A stretch of 64,000 nucleotides of DNA from Erythroxylum novogranatense (Eukaryota; Streptophyta; Magnoliopsida; Malpighiales; Erythroxylaceae). Location: contig CM057228.1 in assembly GCA_029891385.1 (NCBI GenBank), positions 36,645,023-36,709,022 on the forward strand, in the 5' to 3' direction. This document shows positions 35,993 to 46,260 of the stretch, piece by piece. The notes beneath the pieces are model-generated. The model searched no databases. It was not told where the DNA came from and saw only the letters and a program-made list of their open reading frames with translations. A program made the position numbers and the translations under genes. Position 1 is the first letter of the stretch. Every line of letters starts with the position of its first letter.

Positions 35993-37943
35993 TTAGGTTT
36001 TTGATAAAATACCTAAGTGAACTTGGCTTAGGATTTATGGCTTTATAATGGTATACATTGGAAAACACTTCCATGTTTACTTAGAGTAAACTTGCAATGT
36101 TGCCTAGATTGATGAATAATGGCCTAATATGCTTGGATAAAGATGTGTTTAATTATGTTATGAAATGAGTTAGTTTGGATTAAAGGCATTAAATGCCTTA
36201 GAAACTGCAAAAGAGAAGCTAATGTGATGGTGTATAAATATGAAATTTATGTTTAAGTAGTAATTTAATTGTATGTCTTTTATGTATAAAGGCTTGGGAG
36301 CTGTGAATTAGAGAACTCGTACTGAGGATTGTTGAAGTTAAGAGAGAGTATATCTTCTTTGAGGTGAGTTTGGGGAGACCATATTTCTCAAATAGGATTA
36401 AAACATCCTAAGACAAGCATGATGACTTGTATGTAAATTTTGAACCTAGGCAACGTATGGTAGACTTGAATTTCAAATGGATGTAATATGCTTAGGTATT
36501 TAATAAATGACATTGTTTTTAATAACTCTTTGCACTTGGAGTGCAGTTGATGCTTTTATTATGTATTTTGAAAATTGATATTGTTTTCCACCAATCTGAA
36601 TGTTAAATGTAAAGAACGATGTTTTATTTTCTGAAACTACATTTTTGAATAACTTTGCATTTGGAGTACAAAATATGGCTTTTATTTCATGAGATAATGT
36701 TTTGGAATTTACATATGCATAATCGAGTCATGTATGCTGTATGTTTTTGTTCTCTTTTGGTTTAGAGCCATGACACCGTTTTGTTTTATCGGTTGGATCG
36801 ATAAATAAAGGCATGGTGCCTTACTTGATTTTATACTTAATAATTGTATATGATTTGTTTTTTGATTGGTGAGAAAATGATTGGACAACCGTATGTTGGA
36901 CATAACTGATTAAATGACTATTGTACCGTTGATACTGGTACATGAAAGTCGAGTCGTCATATCGACACCTTTCAACGGGACTCGCGGGTGATTCTACACC
37001 TGGGGACTGGACACCGACGATGTCATCATCTAACGTCATGATGCTCTTGTCGACTATAGTCTGGACTCACCACGGATGAAAGTCAAACCAACACCGAGTA
37101 TTGGTGGGTGTGCACATTAGTTTGACCAACTAGTGGTGTCACACATGATTGTTTTGGTTTATCCTGATATTGGTTTTCCTATCGATATTTGATTTATACA
37201 TATGATGTTTTTATGCTTTTGTGTACTAGAACTGGAAGCTATGTTCACTGGATGAGTGAGTTAATAGGCTAGGCCTATATGGTTCCTAACCAGTATACGT
37301 TGAGTCATTGGTTGGGCCTATCTGTTTTCTATGCGATATATATTCACTTCATAGGTTATCTACACCGTCTTGGTATTAATCAAATTCTATTTGTGATATA
37401 TGTCTTTCCTACTCACTAAGTACCTAGTGTACTCACCCCCTTCTGCTTTCCAACCATGCAAGTTAATTTAGTGAGTTTGAAGCTTTGAGTGGATCGTGTG
37501 ATCTTTTGACATTTTCAAGGTATTACCACACTTGGGTAGTTTTTTATTTTGTACTTTTGTTGTCTAGTGGCTTATGAACTGTGATTATGTAGATACGCTT
37601 TATGATTTTGTAAGTTAACTTTTGATTGTCTTATGTTTTATAAATGACTTTATGTATGAATCTTTTGATACTGTTGTTGAGATTACCTTGAGTGGACTTT
37701 AAAGTCCTAAAGTTTTGGTTGGATGTGAATATAGAAGTGTGTTTGAAATTGTTTACAACTTTTTGAGATTTTTAAAACATAGTCGTTGTGTTGCCTGAAT
37801 TTAAAAAAAAAGAGAAAAGAATAGATATTCAGTTAGCCTTGCATAGTCGGATTAAGGATACCATGAGTTTCTTTAGCCCAGTTATGCGGCGGTTGTTATG
37901 GGCCCGATGTGTTACCGAGTTGTAACAATTAAATTGCTATCAG

Positions 37944-38835
37944 TGTGAGATCCCACATCGGTTAAAGAGGGGAACGAAGTATGCCTTATAAGAGTACGGA
38001 TACCTCTCCCTATAGATGCGTTTTTTATGCCCTAACGTACCAGATCCCATCAAACTCTGAAGTTAAATGTGTTAGGAAAAGAGTAATACCAGGATGGGTG
38101 ACCTTCTGGGAATTTCTCGAGAAAAGAAAAACCGTGAGGGCTTGGCTGGGCTAAGGCCCAAAGCGGGCAATATCTATGAGCTAGTGATCTGGGCTGTTAT
38201 AAGTGGTATCAGAGCTAGTACCCAAACCGTTGTGCCAACTAGGCTAGGCCATAAAGAGGGCTTGGCCCTAAGGGGGTGGAGAGTGTGAGATCCCACATCG
38301 GTTGGAGACGGGAATGAAGTACGCCTTGTAAGGGTACAAATACCTTTCCTTTACAAACGCGTCTTCCTAAGGATGGGAAGAGCAAAACCATGAGGGCTTG
38401 GCTGGGCCAAAGCCCAAAATGGATAATATCTGTGAGCGGGTGATCTGGGTTGTTACAGTGGTTTCAAAGCTAGTACTTGAACTATTATGTCAGTTAGGCT
38501 GGGTCTCAAACAGGGTTGGGCCCTAAGGGGGTTGGAGAGTGTGAGATCCCACATCGGTTGGAGAGGGGAACGAAGTAAGCCTTATAAGGTTACGAATACC
38601 CGGGAATGAAGTAAGCCTTATAAGGGTACGGATACCTCTCCCTTATAGACGCGTTTTTCATGCACTAATGTATCGGATCCCATCAGAACACTGAAGTTAA
38701 ATGTGCTAAGGCAAGATTAATACCAGGATGGGTGACCGCCTGGGAAGTTCTCGAGAAAAACAAAACCATGAGGGCTTGGCTGGGTCAAGGCCCAAAGAGG
38801 ACAATATCTGTGAGCAGGTGATCTAGGTTGTTACA
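37944..38835 (+). mobile_element. Tandem Cassandra: LTR-internal-LTR-internal-LTR
   Basis: Three LTRs in direct order: 37944-38201, 38284-38457 and 38540-38835. Each begins TGTGAGATCCCACATCGG, and each of the two internal regions starts with GTGGTATCAGAGC or a mutated form (GTGGTTTCAAAGC). The middle LTR (174 bp) has lost the 5S-like centre; the third has a 38-bp duplication around AAGTAAGCCTTATAAGG. A three-LTR array is expected from unequal recombination between LTRs of two copies. Confidence 0.93.
38649..38753 (+). other. 5S rRNA-like segment of the Cassandra LTR
   Basis: Resembles plant 5S rRNA: CGGATCCCATCAGAAC, GAAGTTAAATGTGCT (box A region) and AGGATGGGTGACC (box C region) in the right order. 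Comparable segments are at 38019-38123 (first LTR) and, inverted, in 28970-29080 and 29330-29430. In Cassandra these elements are reported to drive RNA polymerase III transcription of the LTR. This is not a host 5S gene: sequence differs at many positions and it lies inside LTR boundaries. Confidence 0.88.
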
Positions 38836-38840
38836 GTGTA

Positions 38841-40305
38841 TGGATGATGTTGAGTTGGAATTGGGTAGATTTGAAGAAGTTATCAACGTGAGATGGTCAT
38901 TTTTGAACATGAATTGTTAATATATATACATATATACAAGTGAGATGTTATGGACAAGAAAAATAGGCATTATGAATGATGAGATGTAGTTGGATGTGAT
39001 GATTCAATTAAGTGGAGATTTGAGAGTTTAATAAAGTCAGTTGAATGGTTACTCTTATGACATTCCAAGTTTGTACAATGCAAATCCCAAGTTTTCCATA
39101 GGAAAAAATTCACGTTTTGATTTTAGGGAAAAACATGTATTAATATAGGATGAATTAGACAAAGTTGTCTTCTTAAAAGTTGTAGTTTATCTTTCTAGCT
39201 TTCCATTGATATAAAGTATGAAATTTTTGGATATCGAAGTTGAGAGATATGATCATTAGAATATTGTGATGCTACATAGGATGGAGATTCGGGATAGCTG
39301 CATTGTTTTGAAATTTTAACCCTTTTGGAGGCAAAATATCTTTTTGGAGTCTTCATAGAAGTTGTAGGTCTAGAAGTCTTCTTCGAAACGGTCTTTTAAT
39401 AAAAAGTGATACCCGATATTTGTAGTGAAAGTTATACCCTTTTTACCAATATAGGTCGGAAGAAGAAAAGTAGGAAGGGGTCACGATCGCGACTCTGTAG
39501 ACTTACACGAAATTCGTGATCGCGATATCGTGGTAGTGCGCTCGCAGGTTGCGATCGCGACTTACAAGTCCCCCCCCCCCCCCCCAAAAAAAATAAACTT
39601 GAACATGTTCTACTCTTTTGACCATAACTTTGTCGTTTGACCTCCAAATGACCTGATTTTTAAATCATTAGATTCTTAACACATTTTTTTATCTCTCCAT
39701 AAAAATTTATATCTTTTGGTATTGATTTCGAAAATATTGATTGAATCAAAGTAAGGATATCAATTGGAAGAGCATGAACTAGATATTTCACTGAATATAC
39801 TTTGGTATTTGGATGATATCTTGATCTATAGAGTTCCAAATGAGATGATTCTTGTTTATAAATAAATTAGAGACATGTAGCTACAAACATTCTAGAGAAA
39901 TGGAATTTTAATTCAGTCTTTAAGATATTCAATTTCTTGATGGAATTTGAGTTTAGTGTACTATTCAGTTTAATAATAGCTTGAAAATTTTTGGGCTATA
40001 ACTTTCAAATTTCTGAACTAAATTGAATGATTTTTATGTCATTAGAAACTTAAGACAATGGAAAACAAATGTTCTGAAAAATTCAAATTGAAATTCTGGT
40101 TTGAGGTCTTCCAAAATATGTTCTGAAATAGGAGAAATGAGTTTTTTTTATGTTTGACTGGTCTGGGCACACCACCCTTATGGGATGTGTGTTCAAATTT
40201 CATTCAGGAAGTTTGGAACGTGACTCATGAGGGCGGAATCCCAACACTAAATGAGCAATAGAATACTACTTCAGTATAAGAATGGTTCAAAATTAGGGCT
40301 CAACA
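38841..40305 (+). repeat. Plus-strand TGTTGG-family LTR, segment 3 of 3
   Basis: Resumes after GTGTA (38836-38840) and contains, in sense, the GAAGTTGTAG...CTAGCTTTCCA motif (39174-39214) repeated in degraded form to about 40100. It ends GGGCTCAACA at 40305, followed by a PBS-like TGGTATCAGTG at 40310-40320. An alternative end is GGAATCCCAACA at 40246. A C15 run followed by A8 lies at 39571-39593. Confidence 0.7.
39478..39575. repeat. CG-rich palindrome cluster in the plus-strand LTR
   Basis: TCACGATCGCGACT (39481), TCGTGATCGCGATATCG (39514) and GCGATCGCGACTTAC (39551) share a GATCGCGA core; GCGATCGC is an 8-bp palindrome. CpG density is far above the surroundings. Confidence 0.8.
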
Positions 40306-40309
40306 CTCA

Positions 40310-40320
40310 TGGTATCAGTG
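40310..40320 (+). other. Decayed primer-binding site
   Basis: TGGTATCAGTG four bases after the LTR end CAACA matches the initiator-Met PBS except near its 3' end. About 240 bp of uncertain internal sequence follows (starting AATGAAGATGAATCG). Confidence 0.6.
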
Positions 40321-40549
40321 AATGAAGATGAATCGATGTTAGCCAAAGACGGTTCACTAAAACAACCCCTAGAAGATAATACGCATACTCAAGTCTTATC
40401 ATATTCCACAAGGGTTAGGATCTAAAAATGAGGTCCTACAATTATTAACAGATATCCCAAATTAGTTAAAATCTATTCAAAATACTTTAGGTGAATTGAA
40501 TTAAAATGCAAAAAGATGAAAGTTATAATAACCTTGCTTTATAAGTTAT

Positions 40550-41625
40550 ATTTTTACTAATCGCTGAGATAATTAATTTAAATGAAACTTGCATATTATT
40601 TACACACAAGACAATTTTTGTGAACTTTTGAGCCTAAGAGTAAATACATAATTATTTTAAGCTCTTTTATTCTTTTATTTGTGTTATCATGAATAGTTGG
40701 ATAATTTTAGAACTTGCTTTTATTATTCATATTAAGATCATATTTGCTAAATTAGAAGCATTGAAATGATCAAGGCATTTAGATTCAACCTTTGTTTGGC
40801 CTATTTTCTTGTTTACTATCCTACCATATTTTATCCCTTAGGTGTCATTGATTTGGAGACTTAACCTTTTCATTGATTATAACCACATTGTTATCCTTTA
40901 CCTTATCTTTCTTCACGACATTTTATTATTTTGAAGGATATTTGCATTTACTTGATTGCTTGAAACTTAAAATTTGATAAGGACAAATATTTCTTTAATT
41001 GTTGGTACATGATAAATGCATAAAAAAATGTTGCGAGTATAATAAGTGATTAAAAAAAATTGCATCAATGGACATATGGTGTGAAGGACCTATATTGTGA
41101 AGAATTAAGTTTCTTGTAATTTTTTTTTTAAATTTCCATTAATATTATCACCCTTTCATTATTCATATCATACCCTAATCTAAGCCTCATAAAATCCTTG
41201 TATTAAGACCTTTTGATTTTTGATTTTAGTTTATTTATAAGTGGTGGGGATATGATTTTATTGCAAGATTACCGTTAAGAATCCTTTTATGCATTAATTT
41301 GAGACTTCTTACACTTTCCACCCTAAACACTTTGAGTGCATTGAGCGAATACTTGGTGAGGGCGTAAAAATTTATGTTTTCAATTTCAAAAAGATTATCT
41401 ATATAATTACATTTGATATTGACTTATGAAGGTTGGTTATATAATGACTTGAATCTAATCGCATGTTAATTTGATTGATATGATATGATGATTTAGAGTG
41501 TAGATGGACAAGTTGAGGTTAATAAGGGATGGATGTTTATAAGATTTATGATTTAGATTATGATTTGGTTTAGGACAAGAAAAGGCCTAAGTGTGTATGG
41601 AGGGGGGTGGGGAGGGGGGGGGGAT
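40550..41625 (+). other. Tat/Athila-like gypsy 3' internal region with G-rich PPT
   Basis: Shows the non-coding landmarks found between pol and the 3' LTR in Tat/Athila elements: TTTGAGCCTAAGAG, GCCTATTTTCTTGTTTAC, TCATTGATTTGGAGACTTAA, and finally TAGGACAAGAAAAGGCCTAA then GTGTGTATGG before a run of G tracts (41602-41622). I see no intact ORF. Gag and pol of this element are missing. Confidence 0.65.
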
Positions 41626-42856
41626 GTGGGTGAAAGTGTGTTTGATAAATGATTAATTAATTATATTTATATACCTATATTTAGCATGTTTTGCTTGTTA
41701 TTTAATGGTTTGATACTATATTTTGGTACTTATTTCACTTTAAGTGTGTTTATAGGCGATAATTGACTTTATAAACCAAAAGGAGAAGAATTTGGATGAA
41801 ATCATGGCATAGAACAAAGATTTATACAGTAATTATGTAAGTCTCTATAGATGTATAGAGCTTTAACAACACAATCCCTACCTATATAGAGTTACCTTCT
41901 TATTTATGTTAACATACAAGGCTGTGTATGTGCCTGTGTAAATCTATATGATAGAGTAAGGTCATAATTTTAGGTGTTTTGGAGATATATGGTCACCTAC
42001 GTGATCGTTTTAGTGACCGAGTATATCCAAGAAACTCTATTTTTATTTTTAAAAGATACTATCAGAGGAAAATTATAGGAGGTAAAATTATAAGTGTTTT
42101 TGAGTAATATGAAACACATAAAAAGGCAGTTATGAATAGAGGACGAGGAAAATACGAAGATTACGTCAAAATATTATAGTGAGCATCATTCAATATAAAT
42201 TGCAAGAAGATTCATCCAAGACAAAAAGGGGACTTAGAATATGAATTCTTTTATTTCTATTTTTCTTTTAAATATTTGTTATTGGTTTTGTTTTCTATAT
42301 GTAGGAACTACGTTGTTTAGTGCCTAGGTGTGATGAACCCTAAGTTATGATGATAATATGATTTAATCTTTTATTCAATGCAATTTTGTTGATTGATTTT
42401 TTACAATCAACCATGCGTTATAAACTTGAGAAATCCTTTTTTTTTTAATAGATCTACCATAGCTGGAATGAGTTCATATAAACCTAGAGATAGGTTAACA
42501 TAAATCCTTTAAATTAGGGTCAAACCTAATAGTGAAATGTATAAATCAATAATGCAATTAGAAAGAGATTTCAGTTAATCAATCGAGGATTAGTTGTTAT
42601 TAGTCTTGAGAAATATATTAACCTAAGATTCCTATGATCCAATAATCAATACTTTAATTGCATAATAAAGGGTTAGTATTTAAGAATTTTAGGGATTCAT
42701 TTACTAGGTACTTATTTAAAATTGACTTTTGCAGTATTTTTAACTAAGTTCATTATTGTGTCAACTTTAGTTTAATTTGTTTTCTTTAATTTTCAAGTAA
42801 ATTCACAATCTGATTCATCAAACATTTTAATCATCTATCCATTAGAAATATAAGTT
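41626..42856 (+). repeat. Tat/Athila-like LTR (start near 41626, end uncertain)
   Basis: TGTGGGTGAAAGTG follows the G-rich tract; downstream TTAATTATATTTATATACC, TAGCATGTTTTGCTTG, ACTTTAAGTGTGTTTATAGG and GATGAACCCTAAGTTATG are typical of Tat-type LTRs. The minus-strand copia element begins at 42857, so the LTR may be truncated there. Confidence 0.6.
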
Positions 42857-43005
42857 TGCAACTAAAAGAGGTGAAGAAAACTTTATATTTATATGTATAT
42901 ACAACTATTACATAAGGTGGTATTTATACATGAACTTACACAAAATGTACAAAATAATATTCTTTATAATTAATTACATGAATGAAATATATTTTATACA
43001 TTAAC
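42857..43005 (-). repeat. 3' LTR of the minus-strand copia element
   Basis: About 150 bp, from TGCAACTAAAAGAGG to TACATTAAC, followed by the PPT complement TTCCCCTCAGAC. Compared with the right LTR it has several substitutions and lost the terminal CA. Confidence 0.75.
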
Positions 43006-43318
43006 TTCCCCTCAGACTCAAAGTTGTAAGTAATTTGACATCTTAAGTTTGAAAACAAGTTCTTGAAATCATCGAGATGGATGAGATTTAGTGAAAATAT
43101 TTGTGATTGTGATAAAGTAGGAATAGTTAAATAGTTCCTTGAATAACATGGTATCGAATAAGGTGATAATTAATCTCAACATGATTGTAACACTTACAAA
43201 AAGACATCATTATGAGCAATTTGTATGTCACTATGATTATCACAAAATAGAAGAGTTATAAAAGAAGAGAAAAGACTCATATCTTGAAGTAACATTTCTA
43301 GAGGAGTTCAGAAGTTGT
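43006..43318 (-). pseudogene. Copia RNase H C-terminal relic and PPT
   Basis: Read on the minus strand it contains a CDNHSDIQIAHND block and HVEINYHLIRYHVIQG, the standard copia RNase H order, then stops. AGTCTGAGGGGAAG at 43007-43020 (minus strand) is the PPT. The SIRE element has inserted within this domain; the upstream part continues at 51679-51965. Confidence 0.75.
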
Positions 43319-44370
43319 TGTTAAGTCAAAATGACTTTACATAAATGATTTTGATGAAGTACAAATAATAATGAAAAGCAGAAGGAAGCAAATAGAAAAA
43401 CAGACGAAAGAAAAACAGACGGAAGAAAAGTAGACGAAGAAAAGCAGATGAATGAAAAGCAGACGAAGAAAAACAGACGAAAGAAAAGCAGACGAAGAAA
43501 AACAGAATAAATGAAAAGCAAATGAAGAAAAACAGAAGAAAGAAAAGCAAACGGAATCCAAATAGGAAAGCAAAAGGAAGCTAAATTGAAAAGCAGACGG
43601 AAGCCAAATAGAAAAGCAGACGGAAGCTAAATTGAAAAGCAGACGAAGAAAAGAAGACGGAAGAAAAGCAGACGCAGAAAAGCAGACGGAAGCAAACCAC
43701 GTCAAATCAAGAATTAGTTTGAGTTAGTTACAGAACTCAATTGAATAACCGTTTCTTGAAAGAAGCAAGAATCAAGAATCAAGAAGCAATTAAAGACGAA
43801 GACTATAAATATGAGTCGGAGTCGAAGATTGAAAAAGTTACACACAGTTACAAAAAGCTACAACAAGTTACAAAAGTTAGCAATACTTGAGAGAAACTAT
43901 TATGCTAAAAATCTAGAGCTATTTTTTTCTGTAACAAAACTCGAAAAAACCTTTCAAATTGAAAGTAGTACAGATAGCCTGTAGAGGCTAAGTGTGAAAG
44001 AATACTGATTGTAAGAGATCTGAAGAGGCTCGGAGACAAAGAATACTTGTAACGTTTTGAGAAATAGTAAAATCTCAAAAAGATATCTGAGGACTGGACA
44101 TAGCCCACGGTTTGGGGTGAACCAGTATAAAAATCGTTATGTCAACATCTCTCTTATCTTTCAATTTTTCGATCTTACTAGTTGTTATACAAGTTTTCGA
44201 AAAAATACATTATAACTTTGATTTTTAGTAGTTCTTGTGAAAAGAACAAGTTTCTTTTAACAAAACGTTTTCGAAGGGGCTTGGCTTAAAAAATATACAC
44301 AATTCAACCCCCCTTCTTGTGCATTTGTATATTGTATAACAAGTCTTATATTAACGTGTGATTCACTTCA
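43319..44370 (+). repeat. SIRE 5' LTR (1,052 bp)
   Basis: TGTTAAGTCAAAATGACTTT to GATTCACTTCA. 43370-43690 is a minisatellite of GAAAAGCAGACGGAA-like units. The rest includes a polypyrimidine AACCCCCCTTCTTGTGC tract near the 3' end. Confidence 0.93.
43370..43695 (+). repeat. GAAAAGCAGACGGAA minisatellite in the SIRE LTR
   Basis: About 20 imperfect units of 13-17 bp (GAAAAACAGACGAA, GAAAAGCAGACGGAA, GCCAAATAGAAAAGC). Purine-rich on the plus strand, which creates false Phe/Ser-rich frames on the minus strand. The 3' LTR carries a differently arranged version at 50600-50965. Confidence 0.9.
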
Positions 44371-44372
44371 AT

Positions 44373-44384
44373 TGGTATCAGAGC
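44373..44384 (+). other. SIRE primer-binding site
   Basis: TGGTATCAGAGC two bases after the 5' LTR. Confidence 0.9.
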
Positions 44385-44427
44385 TTGGTGTCCAAGGATC
44401 ACCTTAACAAAGTGTGGATTAAAGATT

Positions 44428-46070
44428 ATGGCGAAATCACATATATACATAGCGGAAGGTGCTTCAGTCACTAGACCTCCGGCGTTTAATGGGGAAGACT
44501 ATCACTACTAGAAAGATAGGATACGGTTGTTTATCAAATTTACTCATTTTAACCTTTGGGACGTAATATAGAATGGACCATACACACTAGCGGATGAAGA
44601 AGGAAATCTTATTCTAAGAATCAGATGGATAGTTGATCAAAAGGTGAGATTTCAACTAAATTCCAAAGCAAACTTCTTCTTAAGTTGTGCCTTAAGAAAA
44701 AGTGAGTACGAAAAAGTCCACGGATGCGATACTGCGAAGGAGATGTGGAATACATTATCTGTCGCACATGAAGGTACGAACCAAGTTAAAGAATCCCAGA
44801 TAAGTATTCTTGTGCATCAGTACGAGCTATTCAAAATGAAAGATGAAGAATCTATTGATCAAATGTTTGAAAGATTTCAAACAATTATTAATGGATTAAA
44901 AGCTCCTGGAAGAACTTACGACAACCAAGATCATGTTCGTAAGATCCTAAGAAGTCTACCAAAGAGGTGGAGACCAAAAGTTACTACTATACAGGAAGCC
45001 AAGGATTTAAGCGTATTAAAACTTGACGAACTGCTTGGATCATTAAAGATACATGAAGTTGAGCTCGATGCTGAAGACAAGCCCAGACAGGACAAGTCGA
45101 TAGCACTAAAGGCCGGACAAAAGAATCACAAGACTCAAAGGAAGAGGAATTCATCAAAGGCACTGAAGATTGAAGAATTAAAGAACGATGATTCCAGTGA
45201 GTCAGAACAGGAGTCGAGTGAAGAAGATGACGAGCTATCCTTCATTTCCAAGAAGATCAGACAGATATGGAAGAAGAAGTCCAAAGGAAATCAAATCTTC
45301 AAAAAGAACAGCAAAGATGATAGGAAGATAGAGAAGACATCCATCATATGCTACGAGTGAAACAAACCAGGACATTACAAGTTTGAGTGCCCAACATTAA
45401 AGAGGAAACCGAAGAAGAGTAGAGAAGGCAAGAAAAACACGATGGCAACCTGGGAGGATCTAGATTCATCCGAATCAGATACATGCTCCGAGACATCAGA
45501 TCATGCAAATATATGCCCGGTAGCCGAAGAGGAAAGTGATGAGGAGGTAATCTCTAAATATGATGAATTGTAAGATGCATATTCTGAACTACTAGAAGAT
45601 TCCCATGCTATTCTGAAACAGTACAAATTGTTGAAGAAAAAGTATGTAGAAAATCTGAAAAAATACACAAAAGATAGAAAGAGAGAACACCCGCTTAAAA
45701 AAACAAATAGAGGAAATTAAGAAAAAGGGAGTCATAGATAGATCTGAAGAGATCAATCAACTGAAGCTAAGGATCAAGAGTCTTTTAGATGATCTACCAA
45801 CTTTCACTGCAAGTACGAGAAGAATGAATGATATGTTAGCAAAGTGTAGACATCCGAGTGATAAAATTGGATTAGGGTTTACTAGAAATAAGTCTCAACA
45901 GAAAAAGAAGTCATTCTTTCAGAAAAAAGAAGTTTCAATAATCACATTTTCATCAACAACCTTATCATATGCATCACTATCATTCTGTGCATTTTACTAA
46001 CCTGAAAGGACCCAAGAAAATTTGGGTACCGAAAAATAAAATAATATCTCCTGCAGATATCTTTCCTTGG
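44428..46070 (+). pseudogene. SIRE gag with nonsense codons
   Basis: ATG at 44428 (AKSHIYIAEGASVTRPPAFN) starts the frame. TAG codons at about 44512 and 44569 interrupt the N-terminus; 44644-45357 is open and holds the capsid blocks SILVHQYELFKMKDEESIDQ and LRSLPKRW, then a Lys/Glu/Ser-rich tail. The zinc knuckle reads CYE-stop-NKPGHYKFEC: TGA stands where the second zinc-binding Cys belongs (45358-45360). Beyond it the same frame continues with acidic and coiled-coil-like sequence (to 45720; frameshift near 45690), ending with the GPKKIWVPK linker at 46008-46035. Gag would form the particle shell. Confidence 0.85.
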
Positions 46071-46084
46071 AATAGGCAGCAAGC

Positions 46085-46260
46085 ACCATTGGTATTTGGA
46101 CAGTGGATGCTCGTGACATATGGCGGGAAGAAGGTCTATGTTCCTAGATCTTCAGTATAAGAAGGGAGGATCGATAACTTTTGGAGACAACCAGCAGGGC
46201 AAGATAATTGGAATCGGCAAAATAGGTAAAGATTTCTTTGCATGTATTGATAATGTGTTG
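46085..46260 (+). pseudogene. SIRE aspartic protease, one nonsense codon
   Basis: The frame beginning WYLDSGCS (46092-46115) contains the DSG active site; the next codon is TGA (normally CGA for Arg), then HMAGRRSMF and GGSITFGDNQQGKIIGIGKI follow in the same frame. A single C-to-T change explains the stop. Confidence 0.85.

Larger units (their letters stand above)
31133..37927 (+). mobile_element. Gypsy LTR (3,273 bp net), interrupted at 32475
   Basis: TGTAATGCCGGACTTTC to GAGTTGTAACA. Removing the inserted element and one TSD copy (3,522 bp) leaves 3,273 bp, the same as the solo LTR at 13771-17043, of which it is the inverse orientation. PPT and pol tail on the left identify it as a 3' LTR. 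On the right ATTGCTATCAGTG could be a decayed PBS, but it is cut short by the Cassandra start at 37944. Confidence 0.88.

Noticed and set aside
37931..37943. Primer-binding site after the gypsy LTR (TTGCTATCAGTG)
   Set aside because: Two or more mismatches, and the last bases overlap the Cassandra start, so I cannot separate a decayed PBS from chance.
38019..38753. Host 5S rRNA genes
   Set aside because: The 5S-like segments are diverged, bounded by Cassandra LTR ends and PBS sites, and one copy lacks the core.
43337..43705. Minus-strand Phe/Ser-rich hydrophobic frames (also 50553-50981)
   Set aside because: They are the complement of the purine-rich SIRE LTR minisatellite; open in several frames because the repeat lacks stop codons on that strand.
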